DNA of 64,000 nt from Serilophus lunatus (lineage: Eukaryota > Chordata > Aves > Passeriformes > Eurylaimidae): contig VXBA01004389.1 in the NCBI GenBank assembly GCA_013399895.1, positions 372,001 to 436,000 of the forward strand, read 5' to 3'. Each line of letters starts with the position of its first letter. The stretch's first letter is position 1. The translations under genes were made by a program, and so were the position numbers. Shown here piece after piece: positions 51,453-64,000 of the stretch. Under the pieces are notes generated by a model that ran no database searches, was not told the origin of the DNA, and saw only the letters and a list, made by a program, of their open reading frames with translations.

Positions 51453-54248
51453 CTGTTCTTTAATAGCCTGAACATTTAGTGGTGATTTGACAGCGTTACC
51501 AAAGAAAGGAAGAGCACAGATCTGCTCCAGGTGTGATGTGCAAGTGAAACAATAAAACTTTTCTCCATACTTTAGTCATACATTAGTTTCAAAGAATAAA
51601 TATTTAAATTATGTTTCCAAATTTATATTAATGGTTATTCCAGGGAATGACACTGCTTACCTGCTTCTGATCAGATAATTCAAGCAATGCAGTTTTTATT
51701 TTCCATTTCAATCATGCTCTGCTTTCAGATTATTATAGATTTTATTATTTTGTTGTTTTCCCTAAATAGAAGAGTGATTTTTTCATTGAAAAGTTACCTT
51801 CATTTGTAAATCCATATTCAATAACTTCTTTAGACACATATAAAATATTCCATTAAAAGTCTAACACCTGTTTGGAATTCTTTTTTATTTTTGCACCCAA
51901 AAGAAAAGCAAAATAGCTGGAAGGATTGTATAAACAAGAGTGCCAAAGATGAAAAATATATACTCGGTGCTCGTAATGTGTAATTATTAAAATAAATGGA
52001 TCTAGAATAAGCACCATTACATCAGAACCCCTGAACATAGAAACATTTTTGCTCTTTCTCGTCCACTCCTTTACCAAGGATGGACTAGAGGGCATGAAAG
52101 AAGGGCTGATCCACAAATATTAGTAGGAACAAAATTTGTTTTAGTCTAACTGTGCCTTTGACAGCATATCCATATTTTCAAATCTAAACACTTTGCTTAG
52201 GAAGGATATTAAATATCTTGTTAAATGAGAGATCTTAAATTTGTTTACACTTATTCATTTTTACCATCTTTATTAAGCATTTTCCTGATGGTGAATTTGT
52301 TGAACAGCTTTTGTTTCAGTATTTTAATTTTCTAGGCAATTAAAAAAACTCCTTTCATGCACCAAATTGAAACACAGACAGAAATGCTCCCATATTTTCC
52401 AAATGTAGATCACTCTTAGTAGTTCCAAATATGATCTTATTCAAGCTTACAGGTTGAAATTGAAGTCACTACAAGGAAGCCACTTAGCAGTTCCACATAC
52501 TCATATGCAGTATACAGAGACAATTTTGTCTTCTAAATTATATATTCCAACTACATAAAGGCTGGACAGTAAGAACTGATGTCAACAGACTAGACTGCAT
52601 TTATTACATGCAGTAGATTCAGAGATTTCAAGACAAAAGGGCCCATTATGGTTTTCTATCCTGAATTCTTTCAGAGCCCAGATTACAGGATTTTAACCTG
52701 CAATTCTGGCACCAGGTCTGTAATTTCCTTTGGGTTTTCCTTTATAAAGAGCACACAGGCTTGCTTTAAACACTTTAGTGCAGAATCTACTGTCTCTCTT
52801 GATATTACAATATCAGCTGACAAACGAGAAAAATTCTACCATGATGTCATTAACACCCTAACTGAAGAAAGCACTTTCACTCTAATAATGCCTGAGGGGA
52901 ATTAGGAATAAGAAAAATCCATTTTATTTTACACTATAATATGAACCCCACCAAGGAAATGCCCGAAATGGGTGCCTACTTTTCTCTGTTCTGTGCAATG
53001 CCTCACTTCACCTGCCTGAATCTAGTTTGTGTCACTAAAACAATTCACTTCTAGGGCAAAATATATACAATTATATCCAAATTTATCCAGCACACTGCAA
53101 ACACACCTCTGGGGACTAGCCCTGTACTGTTGCTTCAGCACTTTGTGATTGAAGGTCAGAACACAACTCTTCAACTCTCTCCCCCTCACCTGCCATAAGC
53201 AACAGACTCAAATGCTGCCCTTGGACTGTTATAGATTTGCACAAAGGAAACATATTTCTGTTATATATTCTATATCTGAAGAAGCACAGGATCTGTGCTT
53301 GCCAGAACAGTAAAGAGTTTAGAAAAATATAGTTTAAAATCCTATGGAATCAGATGTTCTTTAAAAATCCCCACCCAGCAATGACAACAGAGACTTGTTC
53401 AGCTGGTGCTGCCCAGCTCAGAGCCATGGGATGGTTTTGGACTCACAAGTGCCAGTAAAGAAAGATCCAGCCAACAGGGCTGTACCCACCCGTAGGGACA
53501 GGCTACGCCTCACAGCTGCACAGCACATACTGCTGACAGCAAGAGCCAGGAGGCTGCAAGGGATGGCTTCAAAACATTAATTGTCTACAAAAGAGAGGAA
53601 TATTAAAAATAAAAAATGCCCACTGCTTCCTTATTACCATATGGCTTTCATCAAAACTGCCTACAGGAACATCATAGGAGCTTCTTCCATCTCTGTAGGT
53701 CAGGCTTCAAGAATATTTTGTATTCTATACTAAAAAAATCGCATTAAACCTTTTAAACTGGACCCATGCCAAAAACGCAGGCATGCACAACACCAAAACC
53801 AGGTTTCCATAACATATTGGAGAGTGAAAAAGAGAGCAACATAAGTGGTAAATTTGCATCCAATTTCTCAAAAGCCTTTTTTAGCCCCTCACATTTTGAG
53901 GAGCAATACCTTTCATTTAGTGACAGTACTTAAGTTTCTAGGGCTAAACCTATTCTGTATACTTAGAGATGGCTCATTTTGAGTCTGAAAATAGGTTTTG
54001 TTTTTCGGCCACTAGAAGTCACATGTTATGTGTTATACAGATCTATCTGAAGACCAACTACTCAATTTCGATTATATATTTAATTAAGATGTACATATAA
54101 ATTTCTAAACCCCATACAAATTCACACCTATTCCATCTACACAACATTCCTTTTTTTTACAAACATTTCTTTTTCTGCCCAACCATTCTCTACTAAATAA
54201 GCAGTAACAGCATTACTATTACTGCAACACTTATTTTCAGCTACGACC

Positions 54249-54266
54249 AAAAAAAAAAAAAAAAAA
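54249..54266. repeat. Poly(A) run of 18
   Basis: Uninterrupted run of 18 A after GACC. It is preceded within 60 bases by an imperfect inverted repeat. No retrotransposed gene or SINE body is recognisable on its left. Confidence 0.9.
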
Positions 54267-57200
54267 GGATTGGATCAGCTTTAAAGGCACAGCCCTGAAC
54301 TGGAAACTGAGGCATTTAACTTTTATTTCTTCCAGAAAAGAATCCATAAATGGAGTTTCATCATGTAATAATGAAAATATTTACTACATACCAAGCACAT
54401 AGTATCCATTTCACAATTTCATATAAAGCTTGTTTTAAAGAAACACAGTTCACATAACATAAATGTGAAGTAAACTCTTCCTGTGCTCATGAAGGGGGCT
54501 CATGTCTCAGACCAGATCTGAACCTGCACACCTGGCACAGCACCAGTCCTCTAATCTAGATCATTAATTCAGATAGATTTACTTGTGCACTAGAGGTGCT
54601 GGCCAAACTAACTTATAAATAATCAACACAATTAATAACATGTTTCAAAAAGTGTAAAATTAGTGATTTTTCTCCTTTAAATACTTTTTCTCTCATAATT
54701 ATACTTCAATGATTTATTTTTTTAAATGTCAAGTGAAACATTTCAATAGTACGTGGGTTTAGAGGGAATGTTAAAAGATTTTAAATCTTGATTTATTGAG
54801 GCAACTTCTGACTGATAAGTCATAGGAGCAAAACCCTGAGAGTAAACTCCAACACTGAGAAGGGCAGTGTTTTCTACATCACTTACACTGTATCACATCC
54901 AGAATATTTTGCCTGTCACCCAGAGCAACTTCAGCTAAAAAAGCTTTGCATCCCTGAACTAGAAAAAATTTTGTGCAGCTTGAGTACAGGAACAGTACTT
55001 TATTCTAGGATTGCTTGTGATGCCACTGGCAATGATGGAAGCGCACTCTGGTGTCTTCATTAGATGGCAGTAAAAATTGTGGCAGCCAGGAGAACTAAAA
55101 TAAGACACATTTTTCATTTGGACACCAAATAAGATGGACAGTATTCCTAGATCAGTTAGTATGATAGGTTTATTTATGGCTCTGCATCCCTACAATGGTA
55201 ACAGACTGTAAGAAAGATGTATGCAAAATACTCAATAGCTGGCTCAGAAAGCCAGATGAGGGAGTCATTCCTGCACAGGAAAAGGGCATTAGAAAAGGGA
55301 TTCTGCATTGAAGAAAATATTGTCAAGTCTAGAAGAACATACAGGAAAACATTTTTCTATTTTTTTCTTTTGCAGACATTTTTGTTGTAAAAGATGCCCT
55401 TCCAAATTGCCCTGCGTTGCACCTAATCCTTGGATTTCTTCTTTTGGTTTTTATTCATTCTTTTCCTCTTTTTTCACCAGATTTAATTCTACTCACATAC
55501 CACTTTTTGCCAGCTAAACTGAGAGCTGGAAACTAAATCAGTAACAGCATTTTATGGAGTCAGTTACTGACTCATACAGTCAGAGACCAGAAACGACAAC
55601 ACTGAAGACAAAAGGGACTGTTAAAGTCACCTCTTACACATCTTACTGATAAACTAACCTATGAAAAGTCCAAAAACCCTTCTAAAAAGGGAGCAAATGT
55701 AAGAAGACATATATATGCAAAACAAAGAGTAACTTAGGGGAACATGTTTAACAGAAATAAAAGGTGTACATGAGTCTGTACACCAGAACCTCATTAATGT
55801 TATGAGGGTATTTGTAGATTCCTTTTTCTTTTTTTATCTGAGATCATATGAACTCATTAAATATGAAACAAAAATTGATAAATGAAATTTTTTATCAGGC
55901 TTTTCCAGATATGGTAATAAAGGAAGAATTTGAGTGAGTTTTTCATTTCTCTCTAGAGCCTATACCTGGCAGGAAATGAATTACAAAACCCAGTTGTCAG
56001 ATATTTTACATTCAAGTAAAGAATCAGTAGCTGTTATCAGTCATGTTATACAACCAGAAAATAGAAGAAGAAAACAAGGAAATGCCCTTACAGTGAAGGA
56101 TATTCACTGCACAAAATGCATTGCCAAATGTCCTTCATCTTGATGGGAAGCATCTTCTACAGGAAGCAACAGATAAACTCTCTTATTTACATGCAGACCA
56201 GAAAAGTTGTAGGGACAATGCTGCAGAAGACAATTAGCATTGATTATGCTAGAATCAGTATGGGCACTTATGATCTAGAAAGAAAAATATAAAATTTCAT
56301 CTTTACTTGCTTATACACACAACATGGCAAAATTCTTACAAGTATTTTGTTGTAAAGTCCACCAATGATTTCCTTAAATAAATCTTTCCTCCTCACAGGA
56401 AGTGACTAACCTTAAGACTACTTCTGTCATTATGGAAGACATAAGAGATTATTTCAGTTCACCAGCTGGTGATTCCTGTAACACAGAGACATACATATCC
56501 AAAATATTTCCACAAAACGTAACATTTATATTCTGCATTCAGTCAACCTTAAGAGTTATTGCTATTCATGAAGGATACATACAGGTAATGTTTGAGTGAT
56601 ACAGGAAATTCATCAACAGCAAATAAAAGGCACTGAAGTAAAAAGTCAGTTCAGTTCATTTCAAAACCAAATACATACTTACAGGCAAACATTTCACAGT
56701 CTCTTCAAATCAACAGAAGACAAAATGAACTGACAAACCTTTCCTTCCTCTTACTGCTATTTTTCAATAGATGGACAAGATACCTGAGTGGCTCCCCTAG
56801 ACACTCAACAGGAGTGATGCTGGAACAGGTATCAGCAAACCTTCAACAAAGACAGAGGTGTTGGAGTCTGCATGCAAAATCAAGGGCTTAGTCATAAACC
56901 CATTACAGTGGGTGGCTGCACAAGGACAGCAGTTGAACGTGGAGCATAAATAAACAGCGGTGATGTTCTCCCTTGAATCATGCAACAGTCACTTTGATAG
57001 AATTATGAGGGCAAACGACAGGAAGGGAAGTATGGAAACTTCTGCCACTACAGCTAGAAAATGAAAGCATGAATTTCCTGCAGAAGCAACAGCACACCAG
57101 TGGTGTGACTTTCAACTCTGGCATTTTGTAATCTTGCAAGGACTTTAACCTCATTATATTCCATGTGCAGCACTTTATATAGTGCTACATGTAATATCTC

Positions 57201-59150
57201 CATTGTATTTTTGCCCTTTAAAGCTACATACTAATCAACTTAATATGGTGCATGATATCACCAGGCAGATTTCCCATTAAAGAAGGCCATTTGGATGGTT
57301 TTAATACATGTCTTTATCACTTGGTGTCTAGTTCTTAACTGTGCACTGTATTTCTTAGCACAGATTACCACAGTATTGAGGTACAGTAGTAGCACAGGCT
57401 ATAATTATTTGAATAAGAGACATAGGGCATTGATATTAAACTTGCTCTGAGACAAAATACTACATTCAGCTTAACTAAGTAGCCATGCCAACAACACCTG
57501 CAGGTAACAGTGGCAGTCCAAGAGAGAAAATGAGTGCTTGCAGTTTAAAATTCAGCTTTGGAGTTCTGAAATGTCTGAATCCTTCCAGCGATAGAGGGAA
57601 TTAAGTCCTACTTTCTGCAGATTGTATACTAATATGTCTATCGGTCATGTGCTAGCCTGTGTCTTTTTTTTAATAAGAAAGAGAATATTTTAGAGCATAT
57701 GTAGCAGATAAGCACTTCTCCATGTCTCAAAAATGTGGTCTTGGCACTGAGAGTAACAAAGCAGAACCATTAAAGTACATTAAATGCCTGTCTTTATTTT
57801 AATGATGCCCTATTTTTAATTATTGTTTTTTAACAGAGAGAAGAGACACTTGACTTTCCCCAAGACATGTTATGAAGATTCCTGCACCTTCAACTTCTAC
57901 TAATATTGACTGAAAGGTTGTAAACAGAAATCTAAAAAAAGCTGGGCAAATGGTGCAGTGGTAACTGACAACAAAGTGGATGGAAAAAAAAGAAAAAAAA
58001 AAAGAGGTACATCACAGATTTACAGCTAGAAGTTTTAATACATTTCTTCATAGGATTACTTTGTAGTTCTAAGAGATAATGGCAGAATCTAGAGGCCCAT
58101 TGGCACTGGGTTCTAAGAGTCTGTTCATTAGAAGAATATTTCAGAGACAGGAAAGAGGAAAATCCAGTTACTTTGATTAGCTTTTCAGAGAGTGTGTGCT
58201 TCAGCTGAAAATGTTTTACTACTATGCCATCTGACATAACAGGTAGAATTGTCATCCAGGTAAGCACAAAATTCAGGTTCAAATAACTCACTGTCAACTG
58301 CAATGGCTTTAAGCCAAGTTGTAGAAGTAGGGTACAACTGGCCTTATAGATAACCTGTCTTAACCTTTGCATTGGTTGGTTCTAATTTTTCAGACTGATT
58401 GATCTGAAAAGATTTAAGAGTTTTCCCACATCTCCAACAAATGTCAGAAACACCACAAGGTAGAAAAGAACTGTGTCTCCCTTCTTACTTGAAGAATTGC
58501 TCCTAAAACTCTTTGTGAGTCTCATCTTCTCATTTGTTCAAGACAAATAACAGCCTCATTTATCTTAAATAAATTTTCTCCATTGGTGAAAATCCTTACG
58601 CATTTTCATCTTTGAGCTGACCCTCAATCAGCATTTTACATACATACACATGCATCCTTCTGTCTTTCTTCAGATCAGCTGCTATAGCAAAGCATTCAAC
58701 CATTTTTTCAGCTGAAAACGAGCAACTTTCATACTGGACAAAACACAGTTGCTTCAGCACCCACAACAGCCAAACCTTGCTTTAACTGCACACACCTCTT
58801 GAAAAAGAACTGAGAATTGCTATAATGCCTTGAATAAATCAGTCCTGTGAAAGGAGAGGCAGAAAGGGCATCCAAACAGGATCCAGTCACACAAGTGCTG
58901 GAGTAATCATACTTTTCACTCTGATTTTCTGTAGTTTATTCAAGATGAAAAAATAACTCATAGTGATGGCAACGCTACACATACAGTGAATGCAGAAATA
59001 CAATTTATATGCTTCTCTGGAGATGCCCTAAAACAAATCCCATGATGAAGTCTAATATTAGCTTTAGGATTAAAACCAGTGTATTTCCAGAGGCATAAGT
59101 CCATACAGTACTGTATATACACTTGCTACTAATAAATTTCTTTTAGAGAA

Positions 59151-59170
59151 AGGTGAATATAGGTGAATAT
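59151..59170. repeat. Perfect 10-bp tandem duplication
   Basis: AGGTGAATAT occurs twice with no spacer. Probably a replication-slippage product. Confidence 0.95.
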
Positions 59171-60478
59171 ACTCAGTGCTTGCTTCAGTGATATTTGTCT
59201 TAACAAGCTTAAGTAAGAACAACTGTTTAAGCAGCAAAGAACCAAGAGGAACTCTTCTCTCACTACTACTGAAGGGAGAAGACACAATTAAGGTTATCAG
59301 AAATTAATACAGAAATTAATTACTGTTTAGATGTTTTCTAATCTCTCCCTGGGATGTAACAGACTAGAGGTTACTTTTACCCTTTTCTTCTTTTAATGAT
59401 AGATCAAAATGAATGATTTGGCTTGATATGGAGAAAAAAGTCTTGGCCACAGAGTAGGGAAAGCCTAACCAGTAGAAAAATCCGTCTTATCGTTAGTTAA
59501 AACTTTCTTTACAGAAGTGTAATTTCCAGCACCATGGAGTCAGATCAAATAGAAATACTGTCTGATCTGTGCTACAAACAGGGAAATCGTCTGACAGTCA
59601 CCAACAGAAGTTGGCTGTTGCCTTTTATTAAATGTGTATTTGAAAAGAGAAATATTCCTGAGAAATCTATCATATAACCAGAGCTTTTATAAGAAATTGC
59701 AACGTAAAGAAATACCATATAATCATATCTGCTGGGCTGTGTACGTTTCACAGGATGAGCTGTAGAGATTCAAGTAGATTCAAATGGTTGTTTCAGCATG
59801 TTTCTTTTTCATACATACCACAGGTTCACAAACAATAGTCAGGATGTCATTGTGATCTATACTACCTCTGCCTTTCACAGTAAGTAGCAGTCATAACTCC
59901 TCTTTGATCAGAGAGAATAGGAGGACCTCTACTCTAAACTGAGAGGTTTAGATATTTCTAGTGTTTATCTTTTTTTCTCAAATCCAGATATGATTCCTTG
60001 TTATTTTCAATTATGTTACCATATTTCCTTTAGAAGAGCATGACAAAAGGGACACTATTCATGTAAAAAAAGCAGCATCTTATTTTGATCCATAATAACA
60101 GTCAAGGAAACCTTGTGAGACAGGATATCAACGTAGCCTTAGTCCTCATAGGCTGACAGACATAAAAACAGGTATTAAGGGAATCTCTGGAAGACAGGGG
60201 GCTAAAACACAGCCTCCCAGAAGTGCTTCCAGAGACAGCAATGAGCTTTGATTCGGCTCCATGGGTGCTCACTTGCATCTCCTTAGTGAAGAAAGCCAAA
60301 GTCTTATTGCCTCCTGGCAAGTATCTCAACAAACAGCATTCCTGAAGGGAGCACTGACTTATGAGGGGAAGTCTCACTGCTTCCAGTGATACCACATCAA
60401 GCATCAACTTTTTTCATTAGGGTTACAAAGCAATTCTTCATTTTTTCTTTTATTCCTACAGCAATGCTACTTTCAGAC

Positions 60479-60523
60479 TTTGAAACTGTTAGAAAAAAAA
60501 AAAACTGTTTGAAACTTTTAGAA
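60479..60523. repeat. 16-bp direct repeat flanking an A12 run
   Basis: TTTGAAACTGTTAGAA (60479-60494) recurs at 60508-60523 with one change (G to T). The interval holds an A run and CTG. Confidence 0.9.
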
Positions 60524-63500
60524 GTCCCAAAAATATTATTAAAAGCTCACATTTGAACTTTACTAAATCAGCTGTACCTGATGCATTTCCAAATGTTACC
60601 AGTGTAAATACTCACACAGGAAAACAAATTTCTAGTCACATTAAGCACTATTTTCAATAAAATCTCTTGACAAATTAGTAAACATTATGGCACTTTAGGG
60701 GGTTTGGTTTGCAATTTTTTTCATCATAATGATTGAGGACTGCCTGAAACATTTTTCATATCAGTAGTTCTAAGGTCTAGATATAAATAACACACAGTTG
60801 GGAGTGTGCCCGTGGATTGTGTATAAATAAATGGAAATAGTCTTTTGTTCTTATTTAGAGACATGGATCAAGCCTCATCACTAAAATGTATCACCATGTT
60901 CAAAGAAAGCATTTATGCAGCCTGGGACACCGTATTTGCAGGAAAAGAGGGTATTGCTAGTATTAAAACTCTGCTTCCTCAGTGTGCAACAGTATTCTTC
61001 CCTGCTTGGGATAACCTCTGGAATAGTCTGATGAAGGAAAAACTGTTGCCACAAATAGCTTTTCACTGTCACTGAAGGAGATGAGATATGTTTTCAAAGG
61101 CTGCTTAATACAATCCTTATATATTAAATAGTAACTTTATTTTAGAATTATGAAAAGGAAGCACAGAAGACAATGGCCTAATTGTGAGAGCTGCTGAGCA
61201 ACCTCATGGAGTTGCTAAAGACCATTCTACACATGGGTTCAGTTACTGGGGTGCCACAGCTTCCAGTATCCACAAATATAGTACAAAGTATATGAACAAA
61301 AACTATAACTTCCTTCACCGCATCACTCTGCCTCTTTCCATACTCCCTTACTTGTGAAAAAAGCAAACAAAAATGTAACTTTACTGATCAGTGCTTCCTG
61401 AGAAAGCATTCAAGAAATCCCACCTATTATAAGTAGAATGAAATCCACAGAAACATCCTAAGAGTTATAAATTGTGATTCACTGATCTGCGAAGATAAAA
61501 TGAAGTCTGTTAAATAAAGTTTCATGAATGATTCACAAGCCCCAGAATTCCCTCTATTTCCAGCAGTGATCTCAAGTCAGTTTAATATTTCTAGGTAAAT
61601 AATTCATGTTACTTTTGTTTCTAGCAATAACGCATCCTCAAAAATGCTGCCTGCATTTCCCTGGACTTCAGGCTGTGCTGTACATCACTTAATTCCACTA
61701 CCAGAAGTGATTATCACCATTTTTTGAGTATGAAAAAAGAAGAATGAATAATGACTATGATTTCAGTCATAGCTTCAGCTATGATATATGAAAATGGCCA
61801 TGAGCACGAAGAAGTTGGTATCTCTATTTTAGATACACAACTGGCCACAAATGGTGGAGTACTTCTGAGAGCAGACAGATAGTGAGAACAGAACACTCAG
61901 TATTGCCAAGGACAGTACCATTTTAATGTGGAAGAGTACCAGAAAGACTTGAAAGGAGACTTGTGTTAAGAACGTTCTCCTAGTAGACACTTAACTTTTA
62001 CCCTTTGCAAGTATAAAGTCTGCAAGCACTGATGCTCTTTGTCTCAACAAATGTCTTCATATATGCCACTTTCCAACGTGCTAGGGGGAAGGCAATTATA
62101 TTACAAAGATTATTATTTAGCAGGTTTTTACTTTTACATCCAAAAAGATCTTCCTATATAAGATAATATAGTACTGTTGTATCCTACAGCATACTAGCTG
62201 TCATAGAGCTGTAAAAAAATCAGTTAGGAATTTATAGCTATTAAACCAGACAATTTTAGGACATTAAAAACATCGCATAGCTTTACACATGGATTCTTAA
62301 GTATAATTATCATGTGCAGACTCAGCTACCAGATCAAGCAGGGAAGATATCTTCTCTGAGTTATCTCCAGAATTAACTTTATCTTCAAAAAAACGGTGGG
62401 AGATTTGAAATCTCAGGGTCTTATAATGCAGGCCATCATGCATCCCAGTGATTATCCCAATCACTGCAGTGATTTATACCAGTGCTGCAACATGGAAGAG
62501 TAAGGAATTGTGGTGCTTCTTGCTATTTGTTTCCATAAGAGCACAGCAGTTGCTCACAATGACTGCCCTTGTTATGTTTCTCCCTACTAGCTTTATGTCC
62601 TAAGATGCAAACCCATTATGATCCATCCATGATAATGCCATGATAATGAACTACAGTGTGCTTTGATAAAGCAACTATTATGTCACTCAAAAGTGCATGA
62701 AATCCCAGATTGGGAGGGAGTACAATTCTGTTCACTCTGATCAATACGAATAAGTGGGCTAAGATCAATTACACAAAAGCTCAGTATCAAGCAAATGCAC
62801 TAGTATTGCAGTGATCAAGTGTGTGCATAGAAATAGGAAAACTTGAGGTGGGAGTTCAAGAAGGGCTGTGTTTTATTATTTGATATGCAATCAAAGGAGA
62901 TACAAAGAAAAATTAATTTTCAATAGTATTTAATACATATGTGCAAATGGGAATACTACCTATGCATTATCTGTTTATTTGTATTGGTATTCTTCTTAAA
63001 GAACAGTCTACTAATCGCTTATTTGACTTCTGTCAGCTTTAATTGCAAAATTGTCATTGAAAATAAATAATTTCCTGTATCAGCTCAAAAAAGAGTACTG
63101 CAAATTACTTTCATCCCAATACGTGTCTCTCCCATGAATTTATGCCTCATTTTGTATCAGTTTCCCCTCAAATGATGTATTACAAGCTTGAAAAGGAAAG
63201 AGGCATGAGTTACCAGAGCACTCCTCACTATTAAATATCAATCACTTAGTCCTTCACTAGCAGTGAAATCTACTTTATTACCAGTAGTGGTGATTCTCTT
63301 CAATTCTAACAAAAGCCATTGAGATAGCAACCAACAGAACAAAACAGAGTTTTCAGAGCTTGGTTTCAATACAATGGTAATTTCAGTTAATCAGAAAAGA
63401 CTGAATCAAGTTGGAGCTCTATACAGTTATTGATTTGACTTCAGAATTTTTTTTAAAAAAGTGTAAATATCTTTGCTACCAGATATATCTGCAACTGGCA

Positions 63501-64000
63501 TGTTAAGAGCTCTAGATTTTGTCATATTTAAAAGTCTATGATATTCTAAGATGATGATCTGATGTCATCAATTCTGCTGACATTGAAGAACTTCTCCAAT
63601 CATAGTTCAAAAAAAACCCTCCCACTGCCAACTTAAAAATAAAGGTCAAAAGATAAAAATAAATAACACAATTAGATCAGTAATATAATTCACTATAATG
63701 CTATCATTAAGTTAATTGACATTATGCAAATTTACATTAGCTCGAGATATGCCTTTTATTTATAGGCTTTTTTATTTTTAAAGATACACCAGTAACATCA
63801 CCAGAACAAATCTTGCAGCTTGAGTGGGTTTAATTAATCAATAAAACCTGCAAGACGTACTTTGAAAAAAGAACATGGTGAAAAATTGCCTGTACTTCCT
63901 TTTGAAATACAAGTGATGTTTACCTATGTGGTAGGTGTTGGCAGAAATGCTATGCAGAATTTATATTTTAAATATATTTTAAGCAGCTCTGTCTGTCTAA

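Larger units (their letters stand above)
39983..64000 (-). other. DPP10: DPP10 intron upstream of exon 4 (incomplete, extends past right edge)
   Basis: The preceding DPP10 segment (mammalian L-F-R-K-D-F-V-L-H-D-P-E-A-R-W) was not found on the minus strand to the right of exon 4, so the intron appears to run off the window. The contents are AT-rich DNA with simple repeats, small duplications and inverted repeats listed separately. The intervals 47860-48560, 50790-51130 and 53380-53580 are more G+C-rich than their surroundings, without recognisable coding or repeat identity. No CR1 tail was recognised in this part. Confidence 0.75.

Noticed and set aside
57932..58372. Longest open frame in the window, 146 codons on the minus strand
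   Set aside because: It runs through a poly(A)-derived phenylalanine stretch, has no recognisable domain and no splice context, and this length can occur by chance in 64 kb over six frames.
1..64000. CRISPR arrays, bacterial operons, phage or plasmid modules
   Set aside because: There are no regularly spaced repeats, no closely packed long frames and no ribosome-binding-site pattern; all evidence points to vertebrate intronic DNA.

Overview
This window looks like nuclear DNA from a songbird-type bird (inference). It is AT-rich and almost entirely non-coding. It carries short CR1 retroposon tails of avian type. It also has a short interspersed element whose head resembles tRNA-Ile and whose tail is CR1, the layout known as TguSINE1 in zebra finch. 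I see no prokaryotic gene structure, no operon and no CRISPR array.

The only genes I can support are two coding exons on the minus strand, at 39888-39982 and 31521-31595. Their reading frames join in phase and encode 57 consecutive residues of the start of the extracellular beta-propeller of DPP10. DPP10 is the catalytically dead dipeptidyl-peptidase-like protein that serves as an accessory subunit of Kv4 potassium channels. By comparison with the mammalian gene they are probably exons 4 and 5. Both have consensus splice sites, and exon 4 also has a good branch point. The whole window therefore reads as the inside of a long DPP10 gene transcribed right to left. I did not find the preceding exon (juxtamembrane segment) or the following one; they probably lie beyond the window edges.

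Layout: 1-31520 is the intron after exon 5 and holds nearly all recognisable retroposon remnants, two TA microsatellites and a pair of adjacent perfect inverted repeats near 14.8 kb. 31596-39887 is the 8.3 kb intron between the two exons. Its 35.1-38.6 kb part is rich in TAAT/ATTA-type motifs and looks like a candidate regulatory block. 39983-64000 is the intron before exon 4. It contains a similar TAATTA-rich stretch at 46.1-46.5 kb, a palindromic SOX-like site at 51.4 kb and several simple repeats and small duplications.

Most open reading frames are 60-146 codons, lack similarity that I recognise, and are expected by chance in 64 kb of AT-rich DNA. I found no convincing evidence of an undescribed biological system. 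The findings are mainly regulatory or structural candidates that need comparative data.
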